A stretch of 64,000 bases of DNA. Source: Takifugu bimaculatus (taxonomy: Eukaryota; Chordata; Actinopteri; Tetraodontiformes; Tetraodontidae). The stretch lies in the NCBI GenBank assembly GCA_004026145.2, contig CP034987.1, forward strand, positions 685,210 through 749,209, given 5' to 3'. Within the stretch, counting starts at the first letter, position 1. Each line of letters begins with the position of its first letter. Below are positions 25,199 to 35,432 of the stretch, one piece after another. The position numbers and the translations under genes were made by a program. A model generated the notes under the pieces. The model saw nothing but the letters and a program-made list of their open reading frames with translations. It was not told where the DNA came from and searched no databases.

Positions 25199-26116
25199 CT
25201 AAGCTTTTTCAAAGAGGTAGGTTTTAAGCCTGATCTTAAAAGTAGCGATAGAGTCAGCCTCTCGTACCTGGACAGGGAGCTGGTTCCATAGCAGGGGGGC
25301 CTGGTAGCTAAATGCTCGGCCCCCCATTCTACTCCTAGAAACTCTGGAAACCACAAGTAGACCAGCATTCTGAGAACGGAGCGGTCTATTGAGCTGGTAA
25401 GGTATCACTAGCTCCTCCAGGTAGGATGGAGCTAGGCGTCTGAGGACCTTGTAGGTCAAAAGAAGGGTTTTAAAAATTATTCTAAATTTAATGGGCAGCC
25501 AATGAAGAGATGCCATTAGAGGAGTTATGTGATCTCTTTTGTCAATACCTGTCAGAACTGTGGCTGCAGCATTTTGGATCACCTGGAGGCTTCTTAAAGA
25601 GTTGTTTGGACACCCCGATAATAAAGAATTGCAATAGTCCAGCCTGGAAGTAACAAATGCATGGACTAACTTTTCAGCATCATGCCGCGTCAGTAGCTTC
25701 CTGATCTTTGTGATGTTTCTCAAGTGAAAAAAGGCATTTTGAGAGACTGTTTTAACTCTGACTCTGACACTTTGAGAGACTGTTTTTACTCTGTAGGCGA
25801 ACTGCAGTGGATCCAGGAGGGGGGTGGTGATGGACTTGAGGTGTGGCAGGATCAGGCGCTCTAAGGACTTCATGACTACAGAGGTGAGCGCCACAGGTCT
25901 GTAGTTGTTAAGCCCAGTGATCCGTGGCTTCTTGGGGACAGGGACGATGGTTGAAGTTTTGAGGCAGGCTGGCACCTGGCACGACTCCAGGGAGGAGTTG
26001 AAGTTGTCTGTGAAGACAGGAGTCAGCTCCTCTGCGCAGTGCCTCAGGGTGGAAGGAGACACGTCGTCCGGGCCAGGGGCCTTGCGCGGGTTCAACCTGG
26101 CGAACTGTCTTCGCAC
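25199..26116 (-). pseudogene. Chimeric LINE reverse transcriptase remnant
   Basis: Begins RRQFARLNPRKAPGPDDVSP (reverse transcriptase entry, second LINE) and goes to NYRPVALTSVVMKSLERLI and LLDPLQFAYR. A short duplicated VKTVSQ bridge follows, then the L2 C-terminus: FFHLRNITKIRKLLTRHDAEK, SRLDYCNSLLSG, LHWLPIKFRI, ending IRLKTYLFEKA. The catalytic YADD region is missing at the bridge, so no active enzyme is possible. Confidence 0.8.
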
Positions 26117-28074
26117 ATCCTGTTCACTGATGGTGAATGGAGGGGGGGAGGAGGGGGGAACTGGTGGTAAGTGATGGGGGGGGGGGACTGATGGTGAGTG
26201 ATGGTGAGTGGAGGGGGGGAGGAGGAGGGAACTGCCTTTGATGGAGTGAGGTCCATGGGGGCAGTGACACTGGGGGGAGGGGAGGTGTTGGGCATGGTTG
26301 ACGAGGTGTCAAAGCGGGCATAGTGGAGGGACAGACTCTGACAAAGGGCTTTGTCGTCCTGACCCTTTGAAGCCTGAGGCCTGTAGTCAGTGATCTGCCT
26401 CAGGCCTCTCCACACAGAAGCAGAGTCGTTAGCAGTAAACTGCTGCTGAAGTTTCTCCGAATACACAGATTTAGCTCTCCTCAGTTCCTTGCTAAACCGG
26501 TATTTGGCCTCTCTGTAGCAGTCTCTGTCTCCACTTTTCAGCGCTGCTTCCTTTTCTTTCCTGATCTGTCTGAGTTTCGGTGTGAACCAGGGCTTGTCAT
26601 TGGAATAACTCACCCTAGTGCGCGTTGGTAGAATGCGCTCCTCACAAAAGTGGATATATGAGGTCACAGTGTCCGTGTACTCATCCAGATCATGTGTGGC
26701 CCCTTTAAACATGTCCCAGTCAGTTGTATCCAAGCACGTGCGCAGCTCCTCCACAGCCTCACTGGTCCATCTCTTCGTGGTGCTCACGGATGGCTTTATT
26801 AGTTTAAGTTTCTGTCTGTATGTGGGGATCAGGTGGACCATCACGTGATCAGACAGTCCTAGCACAGCACAGGGGATGGCCCGATACGCGTCCTTCACTG
26901 TGGTGTAGCTGTGATCCAGCGTGTTCTCTGCTCTGGTGGGGCATTTGATAAACTGTTTGTACCTGGGGAGCTCGTAACTCAGGTTGCTCTGATTAAAGTC
27001 GCCAAGCACGATAACCAGAGCGTCGGGATAGGTCCGCTCCACTTGTTGAATACAGTCCGCGAGCGTGCGCTGAGCCTCGCGCACGTCCGCATCTGGCGAG
27101 ATGTAAACAGAGGCCAGAATGAATGAAGCGAACTCACGCGGAGAATAGAAGGGTCTGCAGTTGATGAAGAGGTATTCCAAAGCAGGAGAACAGTGCTGAG
27201 AGATCACAGTCACATCAGTGCACCAGTCGCTGTTGATGTAGAAGCAGACTCCACCGCCTGCTCTCTTGCCAGAGAGCGCCAGGTCGCGGTCGGCACGGAA
27301 TAGCTGGAATCCCTCGAGGAGGAGCGCGCTGTCCGGTGTCTCTTTCCTGAACCAGGTTTCAGTGAAGCAGAGAACACACGAGGTGGAGAAGTCTTTAATC
27401 CGCATCAGCAACTTCAGCTCGTCCATTTTGTTACAAAGTGAGTTGGCGTTGGACAGAAAGATCCCAGGCAGCGCCGTGCGCGAGCCTCTCCTGCGTAGTC
27501 CCGCCAGGGCACCGGCCCGTCTTCCTCTCCTCCCCCGTCTCACCTTTTGGGCCAAAAAGTGAACCAGGTCGGCTGCAGGAGCCAGAAAAACTGGAAGTAA
27601 GTCCGTGGGGGTGAGAGTCCTGATGTTTAGTAGCTCTTCACGGGTGTAAGAGCAGGCAGACACACAATTAACAAACAAAAATAGACAAACAAGAACGCAG
27701 CAAGACGCCAAGGCGACCGCTCTGGGCGCCATTTTGGATGGATCATAATCATAAATAATAATCATAAATGTAAAAGTGATCAAAGAATGGTCTGACAGGA
27801 GTGGGTTCTGAGGGAACACTGACACATGTTCTACCTCAACACCATAAGTCAGAACTAGATCTAGGGTGTGGTTGAAGTTATGAGTTGGTTGGTTTATCTG
27901 CTGGAGGAAACCAACTGACTCAAGTAATGAAATGAAGCCATTTCTAAAGCTGCCATTTACAACGTCTTTTAACCGTGGAACAGAGACTACCTCTATAGTG
28001 TTAAATATGTTATTGTTGGTGGATGAGGGTTCTATGGAAGCAGCAGAGAGGTGTGTAAGACTACAACTCTGCAT
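26092..28074 (-). pseudogene. 660-residue chimeric LINE ORF2 (L2 start + other LINE endonuclease)
   Basis: An uninterrupted frame. Residues ~1-103 are L2 ORF2 (IEPSSTNNNIF, PTHNFNHTLDLVLTYGVE, SDHSLITFTF). At ~104 it changes to another LINE protein: a hydrophobic stretch (AVALASCCVLVCLFLFVN), a basic patch, then an APE-type endonuclease with SNANSLCNKMDELKLL, FTETWF, VIVLGDFNQSN and LGLSDHVMVHLI. The linker before the reverse transcriptase ends in a Pro/Ser repeat over C-runs, where the frame shifts into 25199-26116. The fusion is a by-product of one element inserting into another. Confidence 0.75.
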
Positions 28075-28095
28075 CCTGGTCTGGACCCTGGATTG

Positions 28096-28970
28096 TCAGG
28101 TCACTTTGGGTCTAATAAAATTAGCCAAGTTACTAGAAATGAGAGAGGCATCATCCCGTGTGGGATGGACACCGTCCCTCCTAATCAGACCAGGTTTTCC
28201 CCAAAAAGTGCTCCAATTGTCTATAAAGGCCACCTGGTTTTCGGGGCACCACCGTGACAGCCAGCGACAAAGTGATGACATGCGGCTAAGCATCTCATCG
28301 CTGGCCAGATTGGGGAGGGGACCAGAGAATGCTACGGAGTCCGACATTGTTTTTGCGTAGCTGCACACCGACTCTATGTTAATTTTGGTGACCTCCGACT
28401 GACATAGCCGGGTGTCGTTGGCTCCAACGTGAATAATAACTTTACCAAATTTACGTTTACGTCTCGCCAGCAGCCATAAATTTGCTATGTCGCCCGCTCT
28501 GGCCCCCAGAATGCACTTAACTATGGTCGCTGGAGTCGGCTTCACGTAGCGCAAAACAGAGTCGCCAATTACCAGGGTCGGTTTCTCAGCGGGTGTGTCG
28601 CCGAGTGGGGAAAAACGGTTAGCCACGGGAAGCGGTTGGTGGTGCACCTTGGACCTTTGGTTTGGGCTACCCTTCCTGCGAACCGTCACCCAGCCGCCCT
28701 GGCTAGCCGGCTGCTCCGCTGCTGCCGGGGGACCACTAGCTGAAGCTACGCTAGGCGGCTCCGCAGCAGCTAGCTTCTCCTTTCTACTCCAGCTAACTCC
28801 AAGCTGCGGAACCGCGGCTCAAGCTCGCTAAGTCTCGCCTCCATAGCCGTAAATAAACTACAGTTTCTGCACCTATTCCCTTCACTAAAGGAGTCAGAGG
28901 AGTAACTAAACATTTCACATGCTGAACAGACAAAGACACCAGGTGAAACAGACGGTGAGGCCATGCTAAT
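28096..28970 (-). pseudogene. L2-type LINE ORF1 with SGNH esterase-like domain (minus copy)
   Basis: The N-terminal piece (28964-28770) has CSACEMFSYSSDSFSEGNRC and CRNCSLF, a paired-Cys zinc-binding pattern, then a heptad-like EARLSELEPRFRSLEL. The second piece (28689-28096) has TLVIGDSVLRYVKP (block I GDS), IIHVGANDTRL (GxND) and RRDGVHPT (DGVHPT with the catalytic Asp/His), the SGNH hydrolase blocks found in CR1/L2 ORF1 proteins. The pieces are in different frames. The domain is thought to help form the retrotransposon RNP. Confidence 0.8.
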
Positions 28971-29165
28971 GCTAATAGTCGGCGAAGCCCTGTATTTGTT
29001 TAATATGGGTTGTTTCTCACTGTTGTTATCAGGTGACTAGAATGTCCCAAGTGTTCAAATTTTAAGTAAAGTGAATACAACACACCAAGTGTTCAATATT
29101 AAGTAAAGTGAATACAACACACGGTGCACAGTGCAAACAACGAACGATTGAGAAGACAGGAGAAT
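28970..29165 (-). repeat. L2 5' end, inverted partner of 35650-35850
   Basis: Reverse-complement match of 35650-35850: both hold TTCTCAATCGTTCG, AATATTGAACACTTGG(TGTGTTG) and GGTGACTAGAATGTCCC in one or the other orientation. The two arms flank the nested gypsy complex. Confidence 0.85.
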
Positions 29166-29282
29166 GGTAGACAGGAGACCGGTAGCTTTGACGTCTCATT
29201 GGATGAGAAAGTAAAAAAGTAAAGAAAAGCTCGAAGGTGAATGGGAGCTGTTGTTACAGGCTGCCACTCGCGCAGTGCCAAG

Positions 29283-29492
29283 CTACTTATTCCTAATAGT
29301 GATCTCGTTCAACGTCCGATAATCGATACAGGGGCGCAGCGTACCATCCTTCTTTTGGACGAATAAGAATCCAGCCCCAACTGGAGAGTAGGAGGGCCGA
29401 AACAGTCCGGACGCAAGGGTCTCCCCAATAGCTCTCCATCGCCTCACGCCCCGCCCGGGAGAGGTTGTACAGGCGGCTTGACAGTAAGGTGG
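29283..29492 (-). pseudogene. Gypsy element A, reverse transcriptase continuation
   Basis: On -: SSRLYNLSR, then after a one-base frame change AIGETLASGLFRPSYSPVG, AGFLFVQKKDGTLRPCIDYR and TLNEITIRNK. This is the Ty3/gypsy reverse transcriptase N-terminal region. It continues the coding that stops at 33590, where DLLPGAT is interrupted. The element stops near 29283, so the catalytic YxDD, RNase H and integrase are missing. Confidence 0.82.
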
Positions 29493-29878
29493 TGTGGAAA
29501 ATTTCTTCTGGTGATAGTTGAGATGTGCTGATGAAAAAGGAATCTTCATAGACACCGACTTCGTTATGAGAGATGTTTATTGGAGAGAACAGTCAGGTAT
29601 CAATCGGACACTGTAGATTGTCCGAGGGAGGTTTCGTGGTCCCGATGGTGAAGATCTCCGAAGTGCTTTGTTCGGTAGACCCTTATATACGGTCAAGTAA
29701 ACACGTTTCTTTCTTGTGACCCCTGCATTCCTTCACAGCACCAAATCACGAGCACAGGAAAAACATAGGTGACAGGACACAGATGGAACATATTGATATG
29801 GTGCCAGGATGGCTGAAGAAGATAAGGTCTCTAAATCAGGATCTGCTAGGGAACAATACACATTCTTCGGACACTACA
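29493..29878 (-). repeat. Gypsy B 3' LTR
   Basis: 386 bp. Aligns by eye along its length with 33186-33585, apart from a short indel near the end (ATCCTCAGCAAAAATGAGG is missing here). Flanked outside by GTGG. Confidence 0.85.
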
Positions 29879-30706
29879 TATTTTCCCCCTCTGTGTAGTC
29901 TCGAAAAAATAAAAGGACAGTCAAATCTAACTGAAGGTGACGGTAACCAATAAAGTGGTACAATGTGATATACATGAGCAAAAATTGATTAAATAGGTTT
30001 GATTAGCATGCAAAAATTGTGAGTGTGAGAGCGAAAAACCCATCTTTCAGTTTAAAGCCATCAGAGAAGATTCTCTCTTAAGTGAGGTTATGACTGACAT
30101 TGTAGGTGTAGTCAATTTTATAAAGACCAGACCACTAAAAACAAGAGTCTTCTCTGCTATCTGTGAGGAGATGGGAGCTGAACATCAAGCTGTGCTGTTT
30201 CACAGTGAAGCAAGGTGGCTGTCACAAGGAAAAGTCTTGTCCCGAGTTTTTGAGCTCAGAGAGCAGATAAGAATGTTTTTGGAGCAGGAGCACAAGTCCG
30301 AAGTCGCAGAAAAATTTAGTTATGAGAGCTTTCTGGCGAAACTGGCTTACCTGAGTGACACATTTGGAAAGCTAAACGAACTAAATCTACAGCTTCAAGG
30401 GAAAGATAAACACCTCCCTCAGGTCACAGACAAGATCAGCTCTTTCACCCGAAAGCTTGCAATGTGGGGCAGGCAACTTGATGAAGGAAATACTGATTCA
30501 TTCGAGAACCTACATGAATTTGCTGACACTAAATCAAATCAAATCAATCTTTCTTTATATAGTGTCCTTTACAATCAAAATTGTTTCAAGGCGCTTACCA
30601 GAATCCCAGGGCCTAACCCCAGACAAGCAACAGTGGCAAGGAAAAACTCCCCTTTAACAGGAAGAAACCTTGAGCAGGACCAGGCTCATGTAGGGGGGAG
30701 AGGGAG

Positions 30707-30770
30707 AAGGAGAGGAGAGGAGAGGAGAGGAGAGGAGAGGAGAGGAGAGGAGAGGAGAGGAGAGGAGAGG
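30707..30770 (+). repeat. (AGAGG)n pentanucleotide repeat
   Basis: About twelve AGAGG units inside the left L2-tail arm; the complementary CCTCT run is at about 31437-31492. Confidence 0.9.
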
Positions 30771-31436
30771 ACGGGCACAGAGCACAGAAACACATACAAA
30801 AATACACTATTTACACAGCGGGTCAGTGGTGCCAGAGGTCATCATGCAGCTCCAAAGGCGGCGATAGCAGCTCCGAAGGCGGCGATAGTGGCTACTGCTG
30901 GCTATGATGCCACTTCAGTGATTCCACATATTAAGCAGCACATTTCATCACTGATTTCATCACAGCCTCCCTGTCCAGGTACGGGAGGCTGACTCCATCG
31001 CTACTTTTAAGATCAAACTTAAAACCTACCTCTTTGAAAAAGCTTATTGTTACTAATTCTGTAGTTCCAGTTACTATCATAGACAGACAGATTATCATAC
31101 TTAGGGGGTCGTCTAATCGTTAGGTCACATCTTAGTTATGCTGTTATAGGCCAAGGCTGCCGGGGTCCGGAAACATGATCACCTGGCAGGCCTCTGTCAC
31201 CCCACTGGGTCACGGTTTCCTCTCCTCTCCTCTCCTCTCCTTTCCTCCTCCTCATCAAGCAGACTAGTTATGCTGATTCCGGCCCCGCTGAAGTGATTGT
31301 ATATCGTCTTTTTGTGTGTGTTTCTGTGCTCTGTGCCTCTCCTCTCCCTCTCCTCTCCTCTGCTCTCCTCTCCATTCCTCTCATTTTTCCCCTCCTCCTC
31401 CTTCTCCTTCTCCTCTCCTCTCCCTCCCCTTCACTC

Positions 31437-31492
31437 TCCTCTCCTCTCCTCTCCTCTCCTCTCCTCTCCTCTCCTCTCCTCTCCTCTCCTAC
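31437..31492 (+). repeat. (CTCTC)n pentanucleotide repeat
   Basis: About eleven CTCTC units in the right arm of the inverted L2-tail structure, with degenerate CT-rich sequence before it. Confidence 0.9.
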
Positions 31493-32639
31493 CTATTCTA
31501 TCCTCTACCTGTCCCCCTCCTTCTCCTCTCTCTCTACCCAGCCGGCCATCAGCAGGAGGGTCCCCCTATATGAGCCTGGTCCTGCTCAAGGTTTTTTCTT
31601 GTTAAAGGGGAGTTTTTCCTTGCCACTGTTGCTTGTCTGGGGTTAGGCCCTGGGATTCTGGAAAGCGCCTTGAAACAATTTTGATTGTATAAGACGTATA
31701 TAAATAAAGATTGATTGATTTGATTTGATGGGATTCTTTAAAAAGTACTTCCCTGAAAACAGTTCCCAGTATGACTGGGTGAGAGATCCTTTCAATGCAC
31801 AAGCTCCAACTGGTTTCAGCTCTGTGCAGAAGAGGACCAGTTCATTGACATGACGTCTGACTCCACATTGAGACTGAGGTTCACATCACAGACACTGAGT
31901 GAATTCTGGCTGTGTGTAGAGAGGCAGTACCCACTCTTAGGGCAGAGGGCTATGGGCATCCTTCTTCCTTTTGCAACATCTTATCTTTGTGAGACTGGCT
32001 TCTCTGCTGTTGCTGCACTGAAGACCAAGTACAGGTCCCAGCTAAACATTGAGCAGGAGCTGAGAGTTGCAGTATCATGCTACAAACCCCGCTTCGAAAA
32101 GCTGTGCACTGCAAAATGTGCTCATTGTAGCCATTAATCCTGACTTCCTCATTTTCATAAAAAAAAAACAGCACAAATTGTTTTCTTCATTTTTGTTTTG
32201 TAGGTTAAAGTGTTTTATATATTGTGCTCCTGAGTTAATGTTGCTGATCAATTTAAATTTATTATCATTTATTGATTTTATTTAAATTTATTTTTCAGTA
32301 TCAAATGGTTAAATTAGTCAGTCAAAAAATGTTTATAGTTTAAATAAGAATTTAATTTTTTTTAAATTTCAGGTTAATTGATGCACTTTAAATCTTTTCT
32401 GTTACAGACTAAAAAACAATGTTAATAAAGCTATTCTTTGTTGTCAGTTGGTCTATATTTCTTTCTTTTTCTTTTTTTGTTTTCTTTAATGTTAATAAGG
32501 ACACAATGTTATGCAGAGGTGTAACAATTTCATAGACAAATGATACTAATTATAGTCATGGCGGAGAGGCGCAAAATGTTTTCTTCTTCCTAGGGGGGGC
32601 GTAACAGAAAATAATTGAGAAGCACTGTGTTAACCCCAG

Positions 32640-33162
32640 TTTTCCGGACACTCAAAAGAGAGAGACCGGCCCGTTTGCTCCCAAAGGATGCACGAGACTT
32701 TGGGACAATTGTCCTGAACCCGCAGCTTTTAAAAACTGGATCATTATTTCCTGGCCATAACATGACACATTCCTAGTGCCCGCACGCTCAGTCGCCAATC
32801 CTGTACATAACACAGTGTACAGACCGAAATAAGATAAATTCAGAATCAGCTGTCCTTTTTAGCTGAAATGAGCAATGCAATAAATCTCATGGCCTGTCTC
32901 TCCTCCAGAGCCACTACTTCAGTTTTTCACAAAACACAAAACAAAAAGGGTCAAATTGAAAAATTTAGAAGAAGTATTCCTCAACATCAGCACAAAAACA
33001 TACACCCATATTAATTATCTTTACGGTGTGTCTAAATTACTCCCCCTTAAGCTTAATTGAACTAACCAGCACCCCAATATGTGAAAAAATGTTCACTTTA
33101 CTTGCCGGCTTGGAGCGGGAGTTGGTCCGAGGAAGCAGATGGAGAAGAAGACAGCCACAACC
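32640..33162. other. Gypsy B interior, no coding seen
   Basis: About 520 bases between the hAT terminus and the primer-binding site. It should be the 5' leader or gag region of gypsy B, but I find no gag signature. Confidence 0.45.
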
Positions 33163-33181
33163 GATCCTGTTCATGACACCA
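33163..33181 (-). other. Gypsy B primer-binding site
   Basis: On - the sequence TGGTGTCATGAACAGGATC starts four bases inside the 5' LTR. It has the TGG start and length of a tRNA 3'-end primer site. The tRNA species is not assigned. Confidence 0.6.
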
Positions 33182-33185
33182 ATTT

Positions 33186-33585
33186 TGTGGTAAATTTCTT
33201 CTGGTGATAGTTGAGATGTGCTGATGAAAAAGGAATCTTTGTAGACACCGACTTGGTTATGAGAGATGTTTATTGGAGAGAAGTCAGGTATCAATCGGAC
33301 ACTGTAGATTGTCCGAGGGAGGTTTCGTGGTCCCGATGGTGAAGATTTCCGAAGTGCTTTGTTTGGTAGACCCTTATGGTCAAGTAAACACATTCCTTTC
33401 TTGTGACCCCTGCACTCCTTCACAGCACCAAATCATGAGCAAAGGAAAAACATAGGTGACAGGACACAGATGGAACATGTTGATATGGTGCCAGGATGGC
33501 TGAAGAAGATAAGGTCTCTAAAACTAAGATCCTCAGCAAAAATGAGGATCTGCAAGGGAACAATACACATTATTCGGACACTACA
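33186..33585 (-). repeat. Gypsy B 5' LTR
   Basis: 400 bp, next to the primer-binding site on its inner side and to GTGG on its outer side. Shares GAGAGATGTTTATTGGAGAG and TGTCCGAGGGAGGTTTCGTG with the other LTR and with the solo LTRs at 13885 and 40129 in diverged form. Confidence 0.85.
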
Positions 33586-33589
33586 GTGG

Positions 33590-35033
33590 CTCCGGGTAGG
33601 AGATCGATGGCGCAATTGTATGGACGATGGGGCGGAAGTGAAAGTGCACACTGCTTGCTGAAAACCTCGCCCAGGCAATGATATTCCTTCGGAACCCGGG
33701 ACAGGTCTGGGGTCTCCTGGGCGGGAACCGGGACTGCTGAAGAGGGGGTGACTGCCGAGCGAAGGCAGTTGGTGTGACATGCAACACTCCAGCTCACAAG
33801 CCGACCAGTCAATCTAAGCATTGTGTCGAGCTAGCCACGGAGCCCCGAGGACTCCTGGGGAAGAGGGTTATTGTCTGGGTCCAGTGCGTTATCCTCACCA
33901 GGCCTTTCCCGTCCAGACCCAGAATGGTCTTCAGTTCGGGCAGTGTCTTGACGGGAAGGCGGGCCTGGCGGGCCAGGTCCTGACGGATAAAATTGTCATC
34001 CGCACCCGAGCTCACCAAGAAAGCCACAGACACAGTCTCCTGACCCCAAAGGAGCGTGCCTGACAGGGTTAGGTGGGCCGGAGGTGAGCAGGATGAGGAT
34101 CCGCTCGCCAACACAGTCTTTTGCGTCGCACCTGGTAGTCGGCAAGGAAATGGCCCGTGTGGACGCAATAAAGGCACAAACCTTTAGACGAGTTCGGCCC
34201 AACTACATCGGTTCGCTGGGAGAAACCTCAGGGGCTGGAACAGGGACCGAGGCTGACGAGTCCACGGTGGCTTCCCTCCGCCTGAAGATGCTCCCTGAGT
34301 TTCTCGTTCGTCCTCTGCCGACGCCTCTCCCGGAGTCGATTGTCTAAGCGAGTCGCCAAGCCGATGAGCGCCTCCAAGTTCCCGGGCTCCTCCCTCGCGG
34401 CTAACTCGTCCTTCAGGTCGTCCGAGTAAATACTCCCCGAAGTGCCGCGTCATTCCAGCCGCTCCGGGCAGCGAAAATGCGGAAGTGAATGGAGTAGTCC
34501 GCGACTGAACTGGAACCCTGGTGCAGGGCCAGGATCTGGGAGGCCGTCTCACTGCTTTGGACGGGGTGGTCGAACACCCGATTTAATTCTGCTGTGAAGG
34601 CTGGAAAACTGGATGAAACGGGTGTCTGGTTCTCCAGAACGGCTGTGGCCCACAGCGCCGCTCTCCCGGAAAGAAGATTTACGACGAAGACGATCTTTGC
34701 CCTGTCGCTGGGGTAGGTGAGGGGCTCGAGATCGAAGACTAGAGAGCACTGGAGCAAAAAACTAGCACATGCACCAGCCTCACCAGAATACTGCTCCGGG
34801 ATGGGAACGTGGGGTTCTCGCGGCGCGGCGGCCACCAGCTGCGGAGTGACTCTCGACACAGGTGGCAGAGACGGACCCTGCTCCATCTGTCCAGTGGAAA
34901 GCAGGTCCGTCACACTGGCATTCAAGGTCTGAAGCAAGGTCCAAATGTCCGTAAGGAGCTGGTCGTGCTGGCCCAGCAACCTCCCCTGAGCCTCCAACGT
35001 ACGGCGCACTGCATCCTGATCCACCGGGTCCAT
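33590..35033 (-). pseudogene. Gypsy element A gag-protease-reverse transcriptase start
   Basis: gag at 35033-34413 starts MDPVDQDAVRRTLEAQGRLL and includes VPIPEQYSGEAGACASFLLQ, VNLLSGRAALWA and FTAELNRVFDHP, the capsid pattern of fish Ty3/gypsy elements. Next is a protease-like stretch (34177-33809) with AFLVSSGADDNFIRQDLA, where Ser replaces the expected catalytic Asp of DSGA. Then the reverse transcriptase start DLSRVPKEYHCLGEVFSK, SLPPHRPYNCAIDLLPGAT, cut at 33590 by gypsy B. Frames change between the parts, so the element is dead. Confidence 0.83.
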
Positions 35034-35052
35034 AATGGTTGGAGTGTAATGT

Positions 35053-35432
35053 TAGGAGCAGTTGTACCAGGACCCGAAAGCAGGCAGCACACAGTGGAGG
35101 GTGGTGTCTGAAGAACTCCTTTATTGAAGGTTACAGCTAAATGAACGATCCACAAGAGGTGTCGAGACCTCGAAAGAATCCAGAAAACAGTCCACAAGGA
35201 AAACTCACCACGAATCACATTAGTCAAAATCACAAAGAGTCAGGGTTTCGCGGAAGGGACAAAACACTCCAACACTGGCAAACGCGAGTACAGACTATAA
35301 ATAGGGGACTAGATTACTGATAACCCGCAGATGCGTCTGCCTGCAGCTCCAGCTGCTGCAGGGGAAAGGCTCCACCACGCCCCCTGCAGGAAGAAACCCG
35401 TAACCAAGCTCCCAGAAGCAGGGAACCCAAAA
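35053..35432 (-). repeat. Gypsy element A 5' LTR
   Basis: On - it precedes the gag start by about 20 bases. It ends GGACTGC...CTCCTAACA-like with CTGCCTGCTTTCGGGTCCTG, which also closes the LTR at 42252-42648. It contains TTCCTGCAGGGGGCGTGG, shared with the solo LTRs at 42252 and 49526. The outer edge is approximate because the TG end seems mutated. It holds AATAAA on -. Confidence 0.65.

Larger units (their letters stand above)
25110..29165 (-). mobile_element. L2-type LINE (minus copy) with a second LINE inside
   Basis: Read on -: 5' region (29165-28970), ORF1 with a Cys-rich N-terminus and an esterase domain (28964-28096), the start of ORF2 (28074-27800), then a different LINE (about 27780-25800), then the C-terminal end of the L2 ORF2 (about 25760-25199) and its 3' tail. 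The L2 endonuclease has an internal deletion relative to the plus copy at 36661-37350 (residues missing between VPRLK and DVVNGSFRN). The mosaic fits a LINE-into-LINE insertion with deletion. Confidence 0.75.
30533..31727. repeat. Head-to-head inverted L2-tail repeats splitting the hAT gene
   Basis: Left arm (30533-30830, -) and right arm (30960-31727, +) hold the same element tail: CAATCTTTATTTATATAG-like end, AATTGTTTCAAGG, CCAGACAAGCAACAGTGGC and AGGAAAAACTCCCCTTTAAC. The right arm also holds the final LINE codons (ATCAAACTTAAAACCTACC, IKLKTYLFEKA). Both arms carry long pure CCTCT/AGAGG pentamer runs. The outer ends are AAATCAAATCAAATCAATC and its reverse, so the insertion is a fold-back structure. 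Confidence 0.7.
30060..32137 (+). pseudogene. hAT transposase remnant, split by L2-tail repeats
   Basis: First part: VNFIKTRPLKTRVFSAICEE, HSEARWLSQGKVLSRVFELR and SFLAKLAYLSDTFGKLNELN, the RNase-H-like and insertion region of ZBED5/SCAND3-type hAT proteins. After a 1.2-kb insertion (30533-31727) the protein resumes: FWLCVERQYPLLGQRAMGIL and TSYLCETGFSAVAALKTKYR are the C-terminal hAT dimerisation region. Junction stops show it is dead. Confidence 0.78.
30030..32640 (+). mobile_element. hAT transposon (ZBED5-like), 5'-truncated and interrupted
   Basis: Coding remnants on + at 30060-30530 and 31850-32140 with non-coding 3' sequence. It ends in AGGGGGGGCGTAACAG then AATTGAGAAGCACTG (to about 32630), matching hAT ends of the form CAGTGCTTCTCAATT in reverse. 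No matching 5' terminus is seen near 29900-30030. It lies wholly inside gypsy B. Confidence 0.7.
29493..33585 (-). mobile_element. Gypsy element B inserted in gypsy element A
   Basis: Two related LTRs (29493-29878 and 33186-33585), both read on - from TGTAGTGTCCGAA to (T)CCACA, bound a 3.3-kb interior. The target duplication is GTGG at 29489-29492 and at 33586-33589, splitting element A at its reverse transcriptase. On - a primer-binding site (TGGTGTCATGAACAGGATC, 33181-33163) follows the 5' LTR, and a polypurine tract (about 29879-29892) precedes the 3' LTR. No gag or pol is recognised inside, so it is a non-autonomous or gutted copy, later invaded by a hAT element. Confidence 0.82.

Noticed and set aside
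30090..30540. hAT-derived open frame as a domesticated host gene (ZBED5-like)
   Set aside because: It lacks a start region, is split by a repeat insertion, and sits inside a retrotransposon; no sign of preserved coding capacity.
31293..31646. Ser/Leu/Pro-rich ORFs in three frames
   Set aside because: All come from the CTCTC pentamer array and the L2 tail; the same ORFs recur at each tail copy.
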